A stretch of 64,000 nucleotides of DNA, taken from positions 1,377,666 through 1,441,665 of the forward strand of contig JH720296.1 of assembly GCA_000231825.2 (NCBI GenBank), in the 5' to 3' direction. Of this stretch, positions 1 through 12,280 are shown piece after piece. The position numbers and the translations under genes are program-made. Source of the DNA: Tetrahymena elliotti 4EA (lineage: Eukaryota > Ciliophora > Oligohymenophorea > Hymenostomatida > Tetrahymenidae). Under the pieces are notes generated by a model. That model ran no database searches and was not told the DNA's origin. It was given only the letters and a program-made list of their open reading frames with translations. Within the stretch, counting starts at the first letter, position 1. Each line of letters begins with the position of its first letter.

Positions 1-179
1 TTTTATAGTTTATTTGCAGATATATTCTAAGGTGTATCATTTTAGATATCTGTACTACAGCTTGAGCTACTTTTTTATTACATATTACTATTTTATTCTA
101 ATTACTGATCATCGACATCCTCGTCAATTTCTCCTTCCTATTCTATCACTTTTGCAGCCTTTTAATTTCGATTAGACAT
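1..179 (-). CDS. N-terminal part of an unknown acidic, Gln/Ser-rich protein, cut by window edge
   Basis: Reading leftward from an ATG at 179-177, the frame stays open to the window edge when TAA/TAG are read as Gln. It begins MSNRNQKAAKVIEQ and continues through an acidic stretch (EIDEDVDD) and a Gln/Ser-rich run. The block is clearly less AT-rich than the spacer to its right. No domain is visible in 59 residues, so I do not assign a function. The gene is divergent from the plus-strand gene starting at 1245. The start is the only upstream Met before AT-rich spacer; an upstream exon cannot be excluded. Confidence 0.55.
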
Positions 180-1244
180 TAATATATGGCTTTAAAATTT
201 TTTATTTTTTTGGATCCTTGCTTAATTTTTTGAAGAAAATTAAAATTGAAGATATTTTTGATATAAACGTTTTTAGATTAATCAAAATTCTTCTTACTTA
301 TTACTTAGTTAAAGAAATGTTAAATATTATTTTTTATATGAAAAAAATGGTGAATTAATTATTCATCTTATTGTATTAGAATAAATAAATTATTTAATTA
401 TAATCTACTGTTTGTTTTACTTTGACTTTTTTATTCTAAAAAATAAAAAAAATAATAAAAATAAACAAATAATATAATAGTGTTTTAAATGAAATGATTT
501 TATTTCCAATTTTACAAATATTTTCTAAAAAAAATTATTTTCAAAGAATTTTATATAGAAAATCTTATCTTGCATCTTTAATCATAAATTGAATTTAAAT
601 TATTTATTTTATTTTGTCAATTCAAAAATAATTAGAAAAAAATGGTTTCTTCAATCTTATTCTATTAATCTAATTCCAGAGAGAAAAAAAGTCTTTGATA
701 CCCTTCTAAAAAAGAGTAAAGTAAATTATTAATTTATTGTTAGAAATATGAAATTCAATAAAAAATATGCCAAAAAGATAATCGAGAAGAATAAATATTA
801 TTATTTACTTTAGAATTTAATTAATGGCTTAAATCAACCCACCTACCTACCCTTTTTTTTCATTATTTTTAGCTGAAAAAATAATTGAAAATTGTGCAAA
901 TGCTTTTTATTAAATTAAAAAAAGACTTTTTGATTATTTGATAATAATATTGTAAATACATTTAGTAAATGAAAATTGATTGAGAATATCTCGAAAAAAT
1001 TTAAAGAATAGATAAAAAATATTTTTTAAATTAAAGTTATCTGTAATTCTTTAGCCCTTCTGTCTACTTGAGAAAGTAGAAATTTTTATGATTCTATCTT
1101 CACCTAAAGAAATCTAATCATCCCTTTTTTAAGTTAAATTCATCTTTAAATTAAGTGAAAAGATTTTTGCTAAAAAATTTTGATAATTAATAAAAAAAAA
1201 AATAATTCAAAAAATAGTATAGTAACTTTCTTAAGCAAAATAAA
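180..1244. other. AT-rich intergenic spacer between divergent genes
   Basis: Very AT-rich, no sustained coding-like frame seen. It separates the minus-strand gene ending its 5' side at 179 from the plus-strand gene at 1245, so it should hold both promoters; no specific motif is recognised. Confidence 0.6.
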
Positions 1245-2606
1245 ATGGGGTTGTCCAACTCACATTAAATTAAGGAGCCTTAGACTTAATAACAATACAT
1301 ATTAAATTTAGAGGGGAAGACATATAATATGTTAGATTATTTCTCAGAAGATTAACTTAATCGCTTTAATATCACATGCAGATAAATTATGAGGTATCTT
1401 ATTTAAAAGAATATAGAATTTAGCAGAGAAAATATTGCTCTGTTAATGTAATATTATTATCCATAATAAGAAGATTTATTTTAAGTCTTTATAGATAGAA
1501 TTAAAAATAAAAATTGTGTTTATGTGATGTTCCATTAACTTCCATCAGGCCCATAATAATTAGGAATACAAAATCTAATTTTATAAAATAAACAACTTAT
1601 AAAAATACACTTACACTACTAAGGCATACGTCCTTTTAATTATGAAACTTTACATTTATTTAACTAAATGATAGATTATTATGAATAGTCTAATACTTTG
1701 TAAGAAATTTATTTTGAAATTTCAGCTAACATTATTAAAATAGACTTTGAAAACAAATTCTTTTAAGTAGAAGTAAAATTCTATGGCTTTACTGACTAAG
1801 ATAATTTTTCAAAAATTAATCTTTTACCATTGAAATCTAAATCTAAATTTAAAGTTATAAAAATTCATATTGATAATAGAATTCTTGAAAATTTGCCAAC
1901 TTCTATTTTAAACTTTCTACTAGTGAATGAAAATATTTTAGAAAAATTCCAAATAACTACGGATCGATTTTAACATCACACTCTTAATGCTATTTTGTAA
2001 AAAATAACTTATATAAATAAAGAATATAAAACACTTGATCACTTTTAACTAGACACAACTTAATAAATAATAAATCCATCTTAATTTAAAATACATGAAT
2101 ATGTTACTTAAAACTAAAATATGTCTATTTTCTTAGTCGGTAAATTTGGTATTTAATAGAAGGTTGGTATGGTTGATCTTTAGTAAAATAACAGCCTTTA
2201 AGTTGAGGAGTTTATTTAATAAATGATTTAAAGTTGTTTAAAAATATAAATGATCTCTTTTTAAAAATCTGATATTTATGCTTAGTGCTAGTTCTTATAA
2301 AACTTTGGTTTAGGTATAGATAGAAGTAGAATAAAATTGAAATTAGATACAAATTAGATGTTTACTCCTCAATAGGTAATTAAACTTTTGAAACAGCTTT
2401 CAAATTGCAATCAATTTGAAATAGTATTAGATTAATTGTATGTAAAAACAGAAGTAAATAATTAAATGTTTTATCAAAATCTTTAATCATACCAAAACTA
2501 GATTAAATTATATATCATGATCTCTATAATCATTAAAAAATAATTTCAAGAGCTCCTCTATCATAAAGCTGAGTATTCTTTTATAGATTTATTTATAGAT
2601 TAGTGA
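1245..2606 (+). CDS. Hypothetical protein, 453 aa, possible N-myristoylation start
   Basis: A single open frame of 453 codons runs from ATG 1245 to TGA 2604-2606 with many TAA/TAG codons read as Gln. I chose the start at 1245 over an in-frame Met at 1329 because the N-terminus MGLSNSHQ fits the Gly2/Ser6 N-myristoylation pattern (known rule; modification itself is inference). The rest is leucine/isoleucine-rich with alternating hydrophobic positions (for example ILENLPTSILNFLLVNENIL), vaguely like degenerate leucine-rich repeats. No catalytic motif or membrane span is evident. It is intronless as read. I do not recognise the family; it may be lineage-specific. Confidence 0.65.
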
Positions 2607-4535
2607 ATTTATTTATCGTTTTATCTATTAGTTGTTTTTCTTTAAATTAAAATCACTAAAATTTCAAAAATCATTTTAAAAAAAATTAATAACAAACAAT
2701 AAAACATAAATTCAACAGAAACAAAAAATTTAATTGAAATTCATAGTAAATAAATTTTGAAAAATCTTTAAATTTCCAAAAAATTAAAAAATAAAAATTT
2801 TTTAGTTTAAAAAAGATGTATGAATGATAGAATCCTTATTTATGGAAAGAGAGTATTCAATATGATAAAATATTAAACTGAAAAAAATTACAAAAAATAA
2901 ATTTCAATAAAATAAACACATCTACAACAAATAATATGATTTTGATCCACCTTTTTATCTTTTTGAAGTCTTTCTAAAGCTAATTAATGATACTTTTTTA
3001 TTTAAAATTCAAACAATATCTGATCTTATGTTCTATCAATTTTATTTTTAAAATTAATTCTTACATATAAAAATAAAATTGTTGTTAATATTGTTAAGTA
3101 AATTTAACTAAGAGCAATAATGCCTATCAAGAAGCTAACTAAGCAGTTTAATTTTTGAATATAATGTGAAAATTAAATTAGAAATATACTTGTTAAGTTG
3201 GAATTTTCATATGTTATTTAATATCAAAATATTTAAATTAATATTAAATAATAATTTGAACTCAAAAGAAAATATCATCATTAAAAAATATTTTAGAATA
3301 AAAAAGTATTCTATTACAAAAATTACCCACTTAATAATAAAATAAAAGATATTTATTGAAAATCTAGAGTAATTGAAAAAGCTTTTAAATTTATGTTTTT
3401 ACATATAAAAAAAATACAAGATTTTAAAATAAAAAGATTTGATCAAATTATTTATGGTACTGAAAATATATTTAGCTAGCATTATGTATTAAAACAGAGA
3501 AGAAATAAAAATTTTGTGGATAAAAGAATAAATTTAAAAAATGATAAAACAATACTTTTAAAAATTATACATCAAAAAAGAATGAATTCAATTTTTAAGA
3601 AAAGTGAGTATTTGATTATTAAATTTTTTCAATTATTTTATTCACTAATTACTTTTATTTTATCAAAATATCTATTAATTTTTAAATTCAAAAAGTTTAG
3701 CAAGAATATTATTCTAAATAAACTGAAGTATATTTTTTATATTAGAGTATTAACAGATTCAAATATTTTTAAAATAATTTTATAGTCATTGTGTTTTTAG
3801 CTGAACTATTATGATAGTTTAAAATAATATGTAATAAAAAAAAGGATTTTTTAACAATAAAAGAATAAACTTTGTTAAATATAAATGGCAATAAAATTTT
3901 AATTCTCTTCAATAAAAAGCCTTTATTTTTATTTTAAAATAGAGTAAGTAGCATATTTTAAATATTTATTTGTCTAAAATATTCAATATATTTGAAAAAT
4001 AAAAGGACTATTTCTTTAAAAAAATAAAAATATCTATTTAAAGAATCAATTTTATTTATTTTTGAGTGTCTATATGAAATAATTAAATAAAGAATTCTTG
4101 TAAAAAAACACAAATAACTATTTTATTTATCTAATTTTGATTTTTCCAAATTTTTTAATTTTGATTGTATTTTTTAAAAACTCAAAAATCCTTTATCAAT
4201 CAGGCTAATTCTAGTCAAATAATGATGGGTAATAAATATCTCAGTAAATAAATGAATTAAATGGTAGACATTACAGAAAAAGATATTTTGAGTGATTCCT
4301 TTTGTTGTTTTCATCAAAAATTAAAAGTGTTTTTCTCGTTTTATAATTATTGAAAAACAATTCTATTCTAAATTAAAAGTCTTTTATTGATATTTATATG
4401 TAAAATAGATAGAATAATTAATATATTGTGTTTGATAAGTGGTTATAAAAACTTTATGTCAAAATCAAAATTTTGTAATTCATTTAAAACAAAAAGTTAA
4501 CTAGTATTAAAAAGTACAAAAAAAAAGCTTAAAAA
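2607..4535. other. AT-rich intergenic region
   Basis: About 1.9 kb of very AT-rich sequence. Open frames exist (for example a Lys/Ile/Leu/Phe-rich 89-codon one at 3516-3785), but their composition is that expected of random AT-rich DNA and they are not supported as genes. Confidence 0.6.
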
Positions 4536-6959
4536 ATGTTATTAAATTTACCAAAAAGACCTGTAAAGTCTTCTGAAGCAGAGATCTAAAAGATCTGTAA
4601 AAAAACTAAGATGCTCACTAACTAGTTTGTCATGAAGGTGGAAGCTCCCTAATCCTCAGACTCTGATGAGCCCTAAAAGTTTGTAGACAAAATGATGTGC
4701 TACTAATACGATGTAGAATTTTCCCCTTCCATAGCTGAAGACAACAGAAATCTTAGATACAAGATCTTCAAAGAAGCCAAATCTAGCATTGAATCAATTA
4801 TCGGTAAGTTCTCTTTCTCAGGAAAGTCTCTATTCTCTATGAGAAAGCTTAATCAAGACAGACTCAACAAGATCAAGGCTATTGACTCCATTAATGTTGA
4901 AGGTCAAAAGTACTCAATTCTTTTAAGATTCACAAAGACCTTTGAAGTCAATGAAGAAAGTGCCTAAAATTAAGACAAAACAACTGCTAATTTCAAAAAG
5001 GGCAACTAAGTCACACAACTACTGAACATCATCTTAAAATCTATTATGAGAGATGAGAAATTCTAAGAAATTGGAAAAAATTCTAAGTTCTTTGATGTAA
5101 AGTAGAAGAGTGATATTATTATCAAATCTAGGGAGGGAAATGATAGTGTATTAGAAGCCTTTAAGGGTTTCACATTCAATGTTACCCCTAGCGCAAACTA
5201 ACTCTACTTGATGGTTGATTATGCTAGCAGAATCTTGAGAAAAGAAAATGCCCTTCAATTTATGAGTTAAAACTAGAATTAAATAGCTGGAGAGTCTGTA
5301 ATCACCAAATACAATAATTACCAAATTTATTTGATTGACAGGGTTGATCAAACAAAGAATCCAAGCTCAACCTTCTTGAATAAAAAAACAAATTCTTAGA
5401 TCTCCTTTGCTTAGTATTATAAGGAAAGATATGGTATTACCATCAGAGACATGAAATAGCCCTTACTTGTTCACAAAAGAAAGTTTAGAGAACCCAACAC
5501 TAATGTTCTAAAAGTAGAAGAAGTCTTTTTGATCCCTGAGCTATGTAACATGACTGGTATGACTGATGAATAACGTGGAAACTTTGCTGCAATGAAAGAA
5601 GTAGCCAATCACACTAAGCTAACTCCTTAACAAAGATACACTAATTCTGTGTAGAATTGCAAATTTTTATCAAGTAAGGCCAGTTCTAGTGGAATATGTG
5701 TTGATGAAAGAAGTAATTTGATAGATGCTATTGTTCTTAATGCTCCTAAAATCACTCTTGGATAAGGTAAATTTGCTAGTGCTGATCGTGGAAACTTCGA
5801 CATGAGAGCTCCTACCATTGATAACATTGAATTTAAAGAATGGGCTCTAATCTACAATCAAAGAGATGAAAGATCTGTTGACGATTTCATTGATACTCTT
5901 AAAAAAGCAAGTCAAACCTATGGAATCAAGGTTAACGATCCTTTCTTCTTCAGCTAAAGAGATTGGAATGTCTAAAACTGGATCAAAACATTAGATGAAG
6001 ACTTTTCCAAGAACGATTTGCCTTAATTTGTTGTGACATTTGGTTAAGTCTAATGTAATTTCTACTCAGAAATGAAGAGATTTTTGACCTCTAAAAATGG
6101 AGCTGGTATAGAATCATAGCACATTGTCCCAAGGTCACTCCAAAAGAATGGTATGAGTGTAGCCTCTAAGATTGCTTTACAAATTTCTTCTAAGCTTGGC
6201 AGAAAAATTTGGTAGGTTTAAAGTCCAGCTGGAATTAACAAAAATACCATGATTATCGGTATTGAAACAAGTATGAAAAAGATTAAGAATCAACAAGTTG
6301 TAGGTGTTGTCGCTTCAATTAACTAAGACTTCACCAAATACTTTAGTGATGTTGATATTAGAAAGGACAATGACACTGTTCTCCCCACTTTATCCAAAAT
6401 TGTCACTAACTCAATCAATGCATATTTAAAGAGCACCAAGAATTTACCTGAAGAAATCATTGTTTACAGATAAGGTCTTGGAGAAGGCTAAATTCAATAG
6501 AGCATGTCTCTTGAAATAAAGGCTATCTAAAATGGCTTCTCGAATGTAAAGGCTGGATACAATCCCCGTTTTGCCTTTTTCTAAGTCAATAGAAAAATTG
6601 GATAAAAATTCTACTAACAACCTTAAGGTGACAAAGGTGAGGTATAAAATCCCGCCTCTGGTACTATTGTAGCCACTCAAGTAGTTCAAAACAACTTTGA
6701 ATTTTTCATGGCAGCTCAAAACTGCAATTCAGGTGTTTGTACTCCTACTAAGTATACCTGCTTATTCAACAGCACTAACTTGAAGGAAGACTAAATCTGG
6801 TAATTAACTTACTACCAAACCTTCAATTACTATAATTGGTAAGGACCAGTTAGAGTACCTGCAGCTATGAAATATGCAGAAAAGCTTGCTAAGTTTGTTA
6901 GTGATACTATCTAAGATGCTGCAAATGAAAATCTCACCAATAGTCTTTTCTACCTTTGA
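4536..6959 (+). CDS. Piwi-family Argonaute protein, catalytically degenerate
   Basis: An intronless 807-residue ORF, the usual length for a Piwi/Argonaute. Order: N-terminal region, PAZ-like middle, MID with VVTFGQVQCNFYSEMKRF near 500 and a conserved ASKIALQISSKLGRKIW segment, then PIWI. MIIGIETS aligns with the first catalytic block (normally GID; Glu577 here). IIVYRQGLGEGQ aligns with the YRDG block, so the second Asp is Gln646 (a TAA codon). Near the C-terminus VPAAMKYAEKLAKFV aligns with the YAHKLA block, so the catalytic His is Glu782. All three aligned slicer residues therefore appear substituted, predicting a small-RNA binder without cleavage. It ends LTNSLFYL, the hydrophobic C-terminus typical of the family. 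In ciliates this family (TWI proteins in Tetrahymena) binds scnRNAs or other small RNAs; I cannot say which member this is. Base composition is clearly richer in GC than the flanks. Confidence 0.93.
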
Positions 6960-7721
6960 AAAAGCAACAAAAATTATAACTTAAATAAATCAATAAATCT
7001 ATCAAAAAATCAAAACCTTTTAATTATTATTTATTTTTCAATGATTTCAAATTAGATAAAATGATTTACTCAAAATAAATTAAAAATATTCAAATAAATT
7101 ACATACATATCTTTGTTAATATATTTTTCATGCATTGTATTTTATCAGATAATTTTAATTTAAGAATTATTCAACCCTCTCAAATTTTTTGTTTCACATT
7201 TAAAATATTTTATTTGAAGAAAATTAAATAAGCTTGAATCAAACCACAAAAAAAGTCAGCTCTAAATTTAAACAGAAAATTTATAAAATTTTTCATAAGT
7301 CGTTCCTGATAAATTTTTGATGAAAAAAAAAAAATTTAGATTGAATAAAAATCAAATATTCGACTGTTTGCAATATTAAAAATTTATTTAATAAATCTTC
7401 AATCTTTTTATCCCATTTTAAAATTTTATTTATTTGAATTGAAAACTTGTTTTTAAAAAGATATTTTAAAGATTTAATGAGGAATTATTTTATACAATTT
7501 TATGATCATTTTTTATTTTAAAATTATTTGAAAAATAACAAACTCACTAAATAAATAAACCTATTTTTAAGAGAGGAAATAAAAATAACTTAAAGCTTTT
7601 AATTTTTAATAGGTAAAGGAAATGTAATATTTTTAACCTTCTTAATAATATGTTTGAAACATCAGTTTCATTTTTAATCATATGAGCATCCATAAATTTA
7701 TTTTTAATCTTCAAAGCCAAT
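6960..7721. other. AT-rich intergenic region
   Basis: AT-rich spacer between the Piwi gene and the next plus-strand gene. Nothing recognisable inside. Confidence 0.55.
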
Positions 7722-9723
7722 ATGAGGATTTAATATTTTAATTATGAAACACTTTTGAATTTTTATTCAATACACAAATAATTAAATATCAATTTAGAGG
7801 ATGACTTTAACTTAGCTATTTACTTTATATTTTGATTGGAATTTTTGTAAGGTATTTGATCAGTTTTTAACATATCGATGTGAATAAAAGTGAAATTTTA
7901 TCAGAATTAATAAAATTTATTGATAGTTCTATTGCATCTACAATAACAAATTAGAAAACGAAGATTTCAAATTATATCCACAAATACTAATAATTGAGAG
8001 AATATAGGAAACAATTAAATAAAAACAGAAGATTTTAAAGGATACCTATTAAATTATTTTTAGGTTTAGTATAAATGACACAAAAGTGTCTTCAATTTTT
8101 ACTTTTTGTTTGGATAAAAATAGTCACTGGAGGTTTGATATATTTTTTCTTTTAGTTTATAGAAGTAAATAATTCAATAATTAACATTTCACTCATTCTA
8201 AAACAAATAAATTTTTATTTTAAAATAAAATCTAGCATGAAAACAATACGTTCACATATACTTTCTTATCGTTTTACTTAATAGAGAGAATTATTTGCTT
8301 CTTTTCTATTTATGCTAACTTAGCACCTCCCTTTTTTGAAGTAATCTTGATAGCTATTTTAAATCCTATTTAGCTAGAAGAATTTTACTTAATTATAAGA
8401 GGTAATGCATACCCTAGATATTAAAATGAAGGTATTGATGGACAAGCTTTTGTAATTTCAATTTTAGATATTCCATTATATATTCTAGCCTTAATTTGGA
8501 CTATTTATCATCCAGAAACTATCAATATTATACTTGTTTCATTTGCTCTCATAGCCTTGATAAGTGGATAATTTTTTATTGGGTATCTAAATATATATCA
8601 TAGAGATGCTGTAGTTAATCTATAAAATTTCAATATTTTTAAAATCTTTGCTAAAGAAATGTTATCTGCTGGGCTTCACTTTTTAACTTATGTTGGTTTA
8701 ATTTGTGTGAATTTCAATCTAAATAACTTTTTATATTACTTGATAACATTTGAGTTGTTTCTAATCAGCTATTACATAATTTAAATCAAAACAAGAATAA
8801 AAGATATATGCCAATCAAAGATAGAATTTTATGGTGTTCATTTTATATTGATATGCAAAGAAATTCTACATCTGATAATTGACTTAAGAGAATTGACTGA
8901 TAATTATTTAAGGCACTCTATATAGACATATGGATTAAATGTATTTAATAATATGCTTCTCTTTGGCTTTTTAATCAAGTCATATCTCTTTATTGTATTT
9001 AATATCTACCTTTATGACTAGTTTTAATTCTAAAATATGTAGTCCTTTTACATTTTGCTTTATTTTTCCTCTTTAATAAGCTGCATCATATTAGGAATAA
9101 GAGTTCTTGAGTATATGGTTTGGCCTGTAATAACTGGAAGAAAAGTATTAGAATTAAATAGTATTGATGAATTCATTAAGTTTTCAGAAAACAAAGAGAA
9201 CACAAAAGCTTTTGAAAAATTGGAAACAACTCTTCTATTATGCAATGAAAATAATATTTCTGATAGTGTGAGATAAGATTTTATTAAGTAGTTCTTATAT
9301 AAATACTCTAAAAGTTAAATTATCTCGAAATCTATTTGTCGTTAAAGCATCTTAAAAACACCTAATTCTTTTCAAAAGATTATTTTTTACAATTCTGTAA
9401 TTGCGAATGAATTAATATAGCTAGTTTAGTTAAATGGTAGAATTCTTCCTTAAATTTATAAAATTTAATTTTCAGTAAATTAAATTGGTGATTAATATGA
9501 TTTATACTAAGCATTTTCAGAATTAAATTTTGATATCGAGATACTTTCTGATCAAGTATAAGCTTAAAATGAATTAGCTATGGTCAATTAAAAAACAGTG
9601 TTTCAAGTAAAGGCTCTGATACATCAACTTTTTATTTTGAATTCTCCAAGATTTGAAATTTTGAGTTCATAGTTAACAAATCCTGATTAAATTGTCTATG
9701 ATTTATTTGATGAAAACATTTGA
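7722..9723 (+). CDS. Multi-pass membrane protein, unknown family, frame broken twice
   Basis: Three overlapping frames each look coding in turn. The first starts at ATG 7722 (MRIQYFNYETLLNFYS) and runs to about 7832. The second carries the frame to about 8336 (through YRKQLNKNRRFQRIPIKLF). The third is open to TGA 9721-9723. The two switches fall at a TTTT run (7830-7833) and a TTTTTT run (8332-8337); each is repaired by one extra T. No GT-AG intron resolves them. The protein then has about 8-10 hydrophobic segments, among them FVISILDIPLYILALIWTIY, and a soluble Gln/Asn-rich C-terminal tail. Membrane location is clear from sequence; substrate or role is not recognised. It may be an intact gene with assembly indels or a recently decayed one. 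Confidence 0.6.
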
Positions 9724-12280
9724 ATTGCTCATCAATTAAAACTTCTTGAAGTAAATTAAGTAGGATTATTTTATATAATCAAAAGAAAAGAAAATATTAA
9801 TTAATTAAATTTAACATTGTTCCATATTTATAATAAATTATTTAATTTAAAATAAATTTTGTTATTTTATTAAAGAAATAATTAATAAATAAATTTAATG
9901 ACTTTCAACATTAAAATGAATATTAAATTGAATTTAGTTTTTTTAGAAATATCAATTAATTTATTTAATATTAGCTGATTTTACTTTTTTCAAACTTTAT
10001 ATAAAATGTCCTTTTACTTCATAAATTGACACTAACATCTAATAAACTTAACAAAAAAATAGTAGGCATGTTAAAACAATTTCTTAATAATCTTTCACAA
10101 ATTTTTATTTTATTTAGTTTTTCTAGTTATTAATTGTGAAATTAACATTAATTTTGAGTTTAGTTTTTTTAGAAATGTAAAATTTAGAAAAAATAAAATT
10201 TACAATTGAAAAATTGTAGTAGTTATTGATTACAATCAATTTATTTTAAATTTATTTCGAGATTTTATATTTTAGGAACTAAAAAATAAAAATATTTATT
10301 GGTTGATTTATTCTTAGAGAAAAATATAGATTTGAATATTTCAAAAGCTAAAAATGATCTTTTTTATTGATTGTTTGGCTAAATATATAGTCTTTCATAC
10401 TTTTATAAAAAAAGCTAGAAATATCTATCTACGTGAAAGATTCTGCTAAATTCTAAATTAAATTGAGATAGACATATTTTTGGAAGAATTTATATCATAT
10501 TTGTTCAGAAAATAACAACTTTTAATCTAAAAGCTTTCCACTTTGAAATAATTTCAAAAATAATTAAAAAAAGTTCCATAGAAATAAAAAAGAATATCTA
10601 GAGAATATTTAAAGAAATTCTGTTATTGAAGATTTGAATATTTTGGTAGTAAAAAAATAGAAAATTCGGTATAAAATATTAATCTACTCTAAATTTATTT
10701 TTAAGCGTTTAAATAAAAAATACATGCATATATGCTCTTTTAAAAATTTGTAAAAACCTTAAAGTAAATTCAGTAAAAGAATTTTGATAGAAGAGAGATA
10801 AATTTATTTGAAAACATCTAATTTATTATTTAAAATAAAAGATATTTTGAAATCAGAATCAAAGTAAGCAACCCAAATTATTTATGAAAATCTAAATTTA
10901 TTAATTTTGAGAAAAATTACATAGAACTCATTACATATAAAATTCAGTTAATCCCTTTTAAATTTATAAAAGAATTTAAAAGCTTAATTTTTATTGTTTT
11001 AAATTTTTAGATATCAAGATAGTAAGACTTTACTAGAAGTAAAGGTAAACCTATTATTAGAAGGTAAAAATTTAGTAATTTATCTTGCCATTCAATCTTT
11101 GAGACAAAACAAATTGTTTCATAGATGATTTGAAAGTCTTTCTGACATTTTGAATGATTTTCTTTCTTTTTATTGTGCTTATGTGAAAAAATTTCAACCT
11201 CATTTTAGTCTAACCATTTTTTAATCAGTATATTTTTCATAAATTGAATTAAGAGTATGATTAAAGTTTTTTTAATTAGTATCTTCAATAAACGTTAAAT
11301 CAAATATATAAACATATCTGTACACAAAAATATACATATATGGTCTTGTCCATTAAAATAATTTCAACTCATAATTGTGTTAGAAACTAAACTACAAGCT
11401 AAAACTAAGTTTTGAAGCTATCAAATTAAATTCTTATTTTTATATGAATTTTTTTTTCTATACTCATATTACCAGTGCATTTATTTAGTTATTTAATATA
11501 AAAATAGTATCTAATAGGAACTTTTATTTTAACTTTTAGATTTTATTTTAGTATTATTGTAAATATATGTTGTAGATAATTTTTCAAAGAATTGTTGAAA
11601 GTAAAGAGTTGATTATCAAAAAATCAAGAAAGAGATTTTAGATTTGGAATAAAATTTGATATTGGTTTTTTTGAATTAATATCAGTTGTTTTGAGAAAAA
11701 TCAGAAAAAGTTTCAATGGAGTATTTAAAATAAAATAAATTCATTAAAAGTATAGAACAACGAATTTGATAATTTTTAAAATTGTGGATATGTTTTCACA
11801 TATTTGATTTATAGTTTTGTTAAGGCAGGAAGGAATTTAGTATAATGATTCAATGTAAAGTTATAATTGTATCAAATATCCTCTTTTTATCTATTACCAT
11901 ACAAACAATCAGATATAAAAGAAGGGAAGAGATTTCTAAATAATTAATTTGTAACAAATCATTAAAATAAAGTAAAGAGAATTGAGAGAAATAAAAAAGG
12001 GATATTATATTTATCTTTTTTTATAGACTGATTGAATTAAAATATTAATTTTTTATACAAATACTTAAATTTTGAGAATTTGAAAAAATAAAAAACATTA
12101 CAAATTCCTAAACCCTGCATCATAAAAGTAATTTTTAATAGTGATACCAGAGCTATACAATTGAAATATAAATATCTAATACTTGAACATATTTGATTAC
12201 AGACAAGATAGTAATTAGATTAGAGAAAACACTTTGAACTTCTTTAAAATTTTAAGCTTGCTGTGATTGGATTTATAATA
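9724..12280. other. AT-rich intergenic region
   Basis: About 2.5 kb of AT-rich sequence with no supported gene. The rightmost 80 bases (from about 12203, after a TTACAG) are open in frame with the next gene and may be the end of an unrecognised upstream exon. A short element, G(A/A)(A/G)TTTAGTTTTTTTAGAAAT, recurs near 9929 and 10155. Confidence 0.5.

Noticed and set aside
3516..3785. 89-codon plus-strand frame
   Set aside because: Lys/Ile/Leu/Phe-rich composition identical to surrounding AT-rich spacer; no motif or conservation visible.
5151..6719. Three minus-strand frames within the Piwi gene
   Set aside because: Antisense shadows of the 807-codon Piwi frame.
9060..9245. Minus-strand frame opposite the membrane-protein gene
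   Set aside because: Shadow of the plus-strand coding frame, which has coherent membrane-protein composition.
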